In this document: positions 61,483 through 64,000 of the stretch, one piece after another
How the letters are laid out: the number at the start of each line of letters is the position of its first letter
Numbering within the stretch: the first letter of the stretch is position 1
Source of the DNA: Maribacter_C sp947494565
GTDB taxonomy: Bacteria; Bacteroidota; Bacteroidia; Flavobacteriales; Flavobacteriaceae
NCBI RefSeq assembly: GCF_047345415.1
Contig: NZ_JBLFEP010000003.1
Coordinates: 124,001-188,000, forward strand
Length of the DNA: 64,000 nt
Reading direction: 5' to 3'
Translations under genes and position numbers: made by a program
Notes under the pieces: model-generated
The model's input: only the letters and a program-made list of their open reading frames with translations
Databases searched by the model: none
Told to the model about the DNA's origin: nothing

Positions 61483-62214
61483 TTAATTCAGTGTGGAAAT
61501 GGTGTTTTTTGTAAGCAGGTTTTTGAGCTCATCGATATTGTTACGGTACGATTTTGAAAAGGGAAGTTGCAGTTTGCGCAACTTTAAAGTGCAGAGGCCT
61601 CTTCCGTAACTAATCCCTGAAATGTAGTTGATATTGACAATATAGCTCTGATGTATACGAACGAAATTTGGAGGTAATTGTTGTTCGAAGGTCTTCAATG
61701 TCTTAAAGGCGTTATTGACCGTGCCATCTTTCATGATAAATTCCGTTGCGTTATTATCGGCCTGTAAATACAGAATATCATCGGTATTCAAATATTGGAA
61801 GTCACGGTAAGATTTGAGACAAAGGGTCGGCGGCGTCTCTTCTGCAGGCATTATCTTTTTGAGTCGCAACAATGATTTGCGAATATCGAATTCATCATAG
61901 GGCAGCAACCAATAGTCGAAAAAATTGTTCTTGATAGCCTCATAGGCATGGTCCTTACTACTTGAGATTCCGATCACAATGGGAATCTTATTATCGTATT
62001 GATGTAGCTCACTGGTCATGTGAAACGAAGACTCTGGACTATCATTAAGGTTGATAAAAACGATATCAGGGGAAAACTTGAGAATAGCGTTCAACCCTTC
62101 TTTACAATTCTTTGAAATAGAAGCGCAAACAAAATCACCATATTCTTCCAAAAAAAGCTGTAGCTGCAAATTGGAAGAAACATCAGAATTGATTATGGTG
62201 TAGCTAAACTGCAT
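61483..62214 (-). CDS. LytTR response regulator with degenerate receiver
   Basis: From the ATG at 62214 a 243-residue protein; an ATG at 62232 adds six residues, but a TAATTTTG promoter element at 62235-62242 favours the shorter start. The receiver-like domain (residues 1-120) lacks the phosphorylation residues: the acidic pair is IINSD, the phosphoacceptor position is Asn55 (DIVFINLND) and the conserved Lys is replaced by Leu (YWLLPYD). The LytTR DNA-binding domain (130-235) is normal: DILYLQADNNATEFIM, FVRIHQSYIVN. It may act without phosphorylation. It lies upstream of the small lipoprotein gene. Confidence 0.9.
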   Translation of the reverse strand: MQFSYTIINSDVSSNLQLQLFLEEYGDFVCASISKNCKEGLNAILKFSPDIVFINLNDSPESSFHMTSELHQYDNKIPIVIGISSSKDHAYEAIKNNFFDYWLLPYDEFDIRKSLLRLKKIMPAEETPPTLCLKSYRDFQYLNTDDILYLQADNNATEFIMKDGTVNNAFKTLKTFEQQLPPNFVRIHQSYIVNINYISGISYGRGLCTLKLRKLQLPFSKSYRNNIDELKNLLTKNTISTLN

Positions 62215-62234
62215 ATCTCCAAGTAGTTTCATCT

Positions 62235-62242
62235 CAAAATTA
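62235..62242 (-). promoter_or_regulatory. -7 element TAATTTTG for the LytTR gene
   Basis: Exact TAnnTTTG match on the minus strand; an inferred start near 62231 gives a leader of about 16 bases before the ATG at 62214. No clear -33 box at the normal distance. Confidence 0.4.
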
Positions 62243-62346
62243 GTATTAGTTGAACAAAAGAAACCCTACAAAAACCTTATAAAAATGGAGGTTTCAGGAC
62301 GAATAGGTTATAAATTTTTCTAAAAGAAAGAAAAATCTTACAAATT

Positions 62347-62442
62347 ATGAAATATAAGAAGATGTTTTTTGCGCTGCCTCATTTCTTCGGTAGAAATTCA
62401 AAAACGGAGGAGGGGGGGAGTACCGATGACTTTCGGAGGTAA
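62347..62442 (+). CDS. Possible 31-residue peptide
   Basis: A plus-strand ATG frame (MKYKKMFFALPHFFGRNSKT ... STDDFRR, then TAA) lies in the 251-base region between the LytTR and beta-helix genes. It contains a GAGGAGGGGGGG run (seven Gs). It is short, has no clear promoter or binding site, and lies opposite to both neighbours, so it may be chance. Confidence 0.2.
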   Translation: MKYKKMFFALPHFFGRNSKTEEGGSTDDFRR

Positions 62443-62483
62443 ACTTCTACTTTCTAAGATACAAAAAAGGCGGCAGTAGTGCG

Positions 62484-64000
62484 TTAGTTTTCGATAACTA
62501 CTTCATAGGCTCCGATATCGGGCGAACCGGTACGGTCATTCCCCGATAGATCCAAAGGAACTTGCGCAGCACCTTCAAAATCGGCACGGTCACGAGCGGG
62601 CGAGAATTCCGCGATTCTGAAATCAGCCCCGGAAGCGTCAAAAAAGTTGGGTACCTCGTTCAGTAGGATCTCACTGTACAGTGCTCTATTGTCAAAATCA
62701 TACAACGGGTCATTTTCAAACTGGTTTCCACTGTCGCGAAACTTGATCATACAGTTGGTGAACGAATAGTTGAAGTCGTTCGTACCATTAGTGCGCAGGC
62801 TCAATTCCAAAAACGTATTGCCATCAATGATACAGTTGGTAAAATCGGCCGTACGGAGATCGGCCGATTCCGAAGCGTTGAAGTTATCGATTTCCAAGGC
62901 TGCTCCGGCTCTGAAACCGTTTTGCCAGAAATTGGCGATCGTACAGTGGGTAAAGGAATAGGTGCCCCCCAGATTACAGTACAAAGCGCTGTTTCCTGCA
63001 CCGCCCAAGACTACGTTTTCGGCCTGGATATAGGCCGATCTCGCCCAGAGATTGTTACTGGCGCTATTCAGGATCTGAGTGTTCCTCAACTGTAGGGTAG
63101 GGGTCTCGAGCAAACCGTCACCTTCGACCAAAATACCGGTAGTCGCGTTGCGTATCGTGAGGTGGTCGATCGTGTTATTGACACTGCCCGAGGCGATCCA
63201 TACAGCGCCCCATTGGCCCGGTACTTCCGCAAGGGCCGATTCAAGCCGATCTCCTTCGAAGATCACCTCGTTTTCCATGAGTTCTTGATTGTCACTCAAT
63301 TGCCCATTAATCTGAATAGTCGCGCCGGAGCCGACCAGAATTCCCGAATCTTTGTGAAAAAAGACACGGGTGCCCGCTTCCATACGTAATTGCCTTTCCT
63401 CGGGTACAGCGGCGTAGCCATAGACCACATACGGTTTTTCATCGGTGAATACCAATTGCTGATCGTCAAGATAAAACCCTTCAATGGTGATCTGGTTGCC
63501 GTCTGGATCAAGGCCAAGATCCACTGTTTCCTTAGTGCCGTTCGCCGTGGTCCGTGGAAACAAAAAAACGGCATCCTTGACCAAAGTAACCAATTGCACC
63601 TCCTGCAGGTTGGCTCCGGTATCGAACTGGATCGCTTCGGTGTTCAAGAATTCCGACGGTGCCGTTTCTCCAAGTTCAAAGGTAGATTCAATGAAGATAA
63701 AAAGACTGTCTCGAGCCAATAGGGGTATGTTATCGAATTCTTTCCCTGCCTCGCCATCAACGTTCAGACGGTAGCTACTGTTCTGTCCTTGGGCAAGGCG
63801 AATGCTTGGTATTTCAATATCGTCCCGGGTTCGATTATACACTTTCAAGGTACGGGTGCTACTGCTGATTCCTGTAAACACCGTGTCAAGAAATACCGTG
63901 TCTTTTGAAAACTCAAGATTGCCGGCGCTTGCAGCATATTCAAGATCCTTTCGGCATGAACTCCAGAGTATCCCGATAAGGAAGAGTATGATAAGGAGAA
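62484..64000 (-). CDS. Right-handed beta-helix lipoprotein (N-terminus just beyond window)
   Basis: The frame is open to the right edge, where it reads LLIILFLIGILWSSCRKDLE, so a lipoprotein signal with Cys is present and only a few initial residues are missing. The visible 505 residues have an N-terminal beta-sandwich (SRDDIEIP-like region, YNRTRDDIEIPSIRLAQGQN), then a parallel beta-helix (GQWGAVWIASGSVNNTIDHL, NTQILNSASNNLWARSAYI, NSALYCNLGGTYSFTHCTI), ending in SGNDRTGSPDIGAYEV, a motif common in beta-helix/choice-of-anchor proteins. Function unknown, possibly adhesion or glycan binding. Confidence 0.75.
   Translation of the reverse strand, partial: LLIILFLIGILWSSCRKDLEYAASAGNLEFSKDTVFLDTVFTGISSSTRTLKVYNRTRDDIEIPSIRLAQGQNSSYRLNVDGEAGKEFDNIPLLARDSLFIFIESTFELGETAPSEFLNTEAIQFDTGANLQEVQLVTLVKDAVFLFPRTTANGTKETVDLGLDPDGNQITIEGFYLDDQQLVFTDEKPYVVYGYAAVPEERQLRMEAGTRVFFHKDSGILVGSGATIQINGQLSDNQELMENEVIFEGDRLESALAEVPGQWGAVWIASGSVNNTIDHLTIRNATTGILVEGDGLLETPTLQLRNTQILNSASNNLWARSAYIQAENVVLGGAGNSALYCNLGGTYSFTHCTIANFWQNGFRAGAALEIDNFNASESADLRTADFTNCIIDGNTFLELSLRTNGTNDFNYSFTNCMIKFRDSGNQFENDPLYDFDNRALYSEILLNEVPNFFDASGADFRIAEFSPARDRADFEGAAQVPLDLSGNDRTGSPDIGAYEVVIEN

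Overview
The window comes from a chromosome of a marine-type flavobacterium (Bacteroidota, Flavobacteriaceae; gene content resembles Maribacter, Zobellia or Muricauda relatives, but the genus is only a guess). Evidence: a PorP/SprF-type type IX secretion protein, DUF4835 and DUF2490 families, the Bacteroidota form of RNA polymerase omega, an RprX/RprY-like two-component pair, YtxJ, many lipoproteins with short signal peptides ending in S-C or G-C, almost no Shine-Dalgarno sites, and several promoters of the Bacteroidota TTG/TTTG - TAnnTTTG type. Most of it is ordinary core chromosome, densely packed. No tRNA, rRNA, CRISPR array, insertion sequence, integrase or phage gene was seen, and no gene-free stretch exceeds 300 bases.

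Layout. 1-4.0 kb (minus): RluA pseudouridine synthase (cut by the window edge), a lipoprotein Cu/Zn superoxide dismutase, a DUF1905/YdeI-like protein, a degenerate repeat tract, an alpha/beta hydrolase-OsmC fusion and a DUF2490 protein. 4.2-7.4 kb: a large secreted Asp-box (BNR/VPS10-like) protein. 8.2-15.9 kb: three tandem imidazolonepropionase-like amidohydrolases with a TPMT-like methyltransferase, a CDP-alcohol phosphatidyltransferase, an S51/cyanophycinase-like peptidase and a divergent MFS transporter; this looks like an exported peptide-processing locus. 16.7-20.1 kb: a giant lipoprotein fusing ThuA, PQQ-type sugar dehydrogenase, PKD and cytochrome c modules. 21-24 kb: a frameshifted NIPSNAP gene, a GNAT gene and a 5'-nucleotidase (UshA-type) split over two genes.

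24.3-34.4 kb (plus) is the conserved housekeeping run dapA-bamD-omega-coaBC-DUF4835-recN-fabI-GT2-YbbR-coaE, followed by the histidine kinase/response regulator pair at 34.5-36.8 kb. 36.8-44.3 kb (minus) holds gntK, miaA, a K+ channel with a zinc-ribbon tail, an exonuclease/GIY-YIG fusion, yggS, DUF1015, 3-hydroxybutyryl-CoA dehydrogenase and a Gfo/Idh oxidoreductase. 44.4-57.4 kb carries pcm, smpB, a PorP-coiled-coil-SPOR-like fusion, TetR, clpB, ytxJ, fahA and glyA. 57.5-62.2 kb is a signalling cluster: TPR-histidine kinase, LuxR-type regulator, a 51-residue lipoprotein and a LytTR regulator whose receiver has lost its phosphorylation site. The window ends inside a beta-helix lipoprotein gene.

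Most striking non-genic signals: a 49-bp near-perfect inverted repeat at 58272-58320, a perfect 9-bp dyad between fahA and glyA, 11-bp-spaced TTAA direct repeats at two promoters, and the degenerate repeat tract at about 2005-2103. I found no clear candidate for a wholly new defence or biosynthetic system; the best novelty candidates are the signalling cluster, the amidohydrolase locus and the PorP-SPOR fusion.
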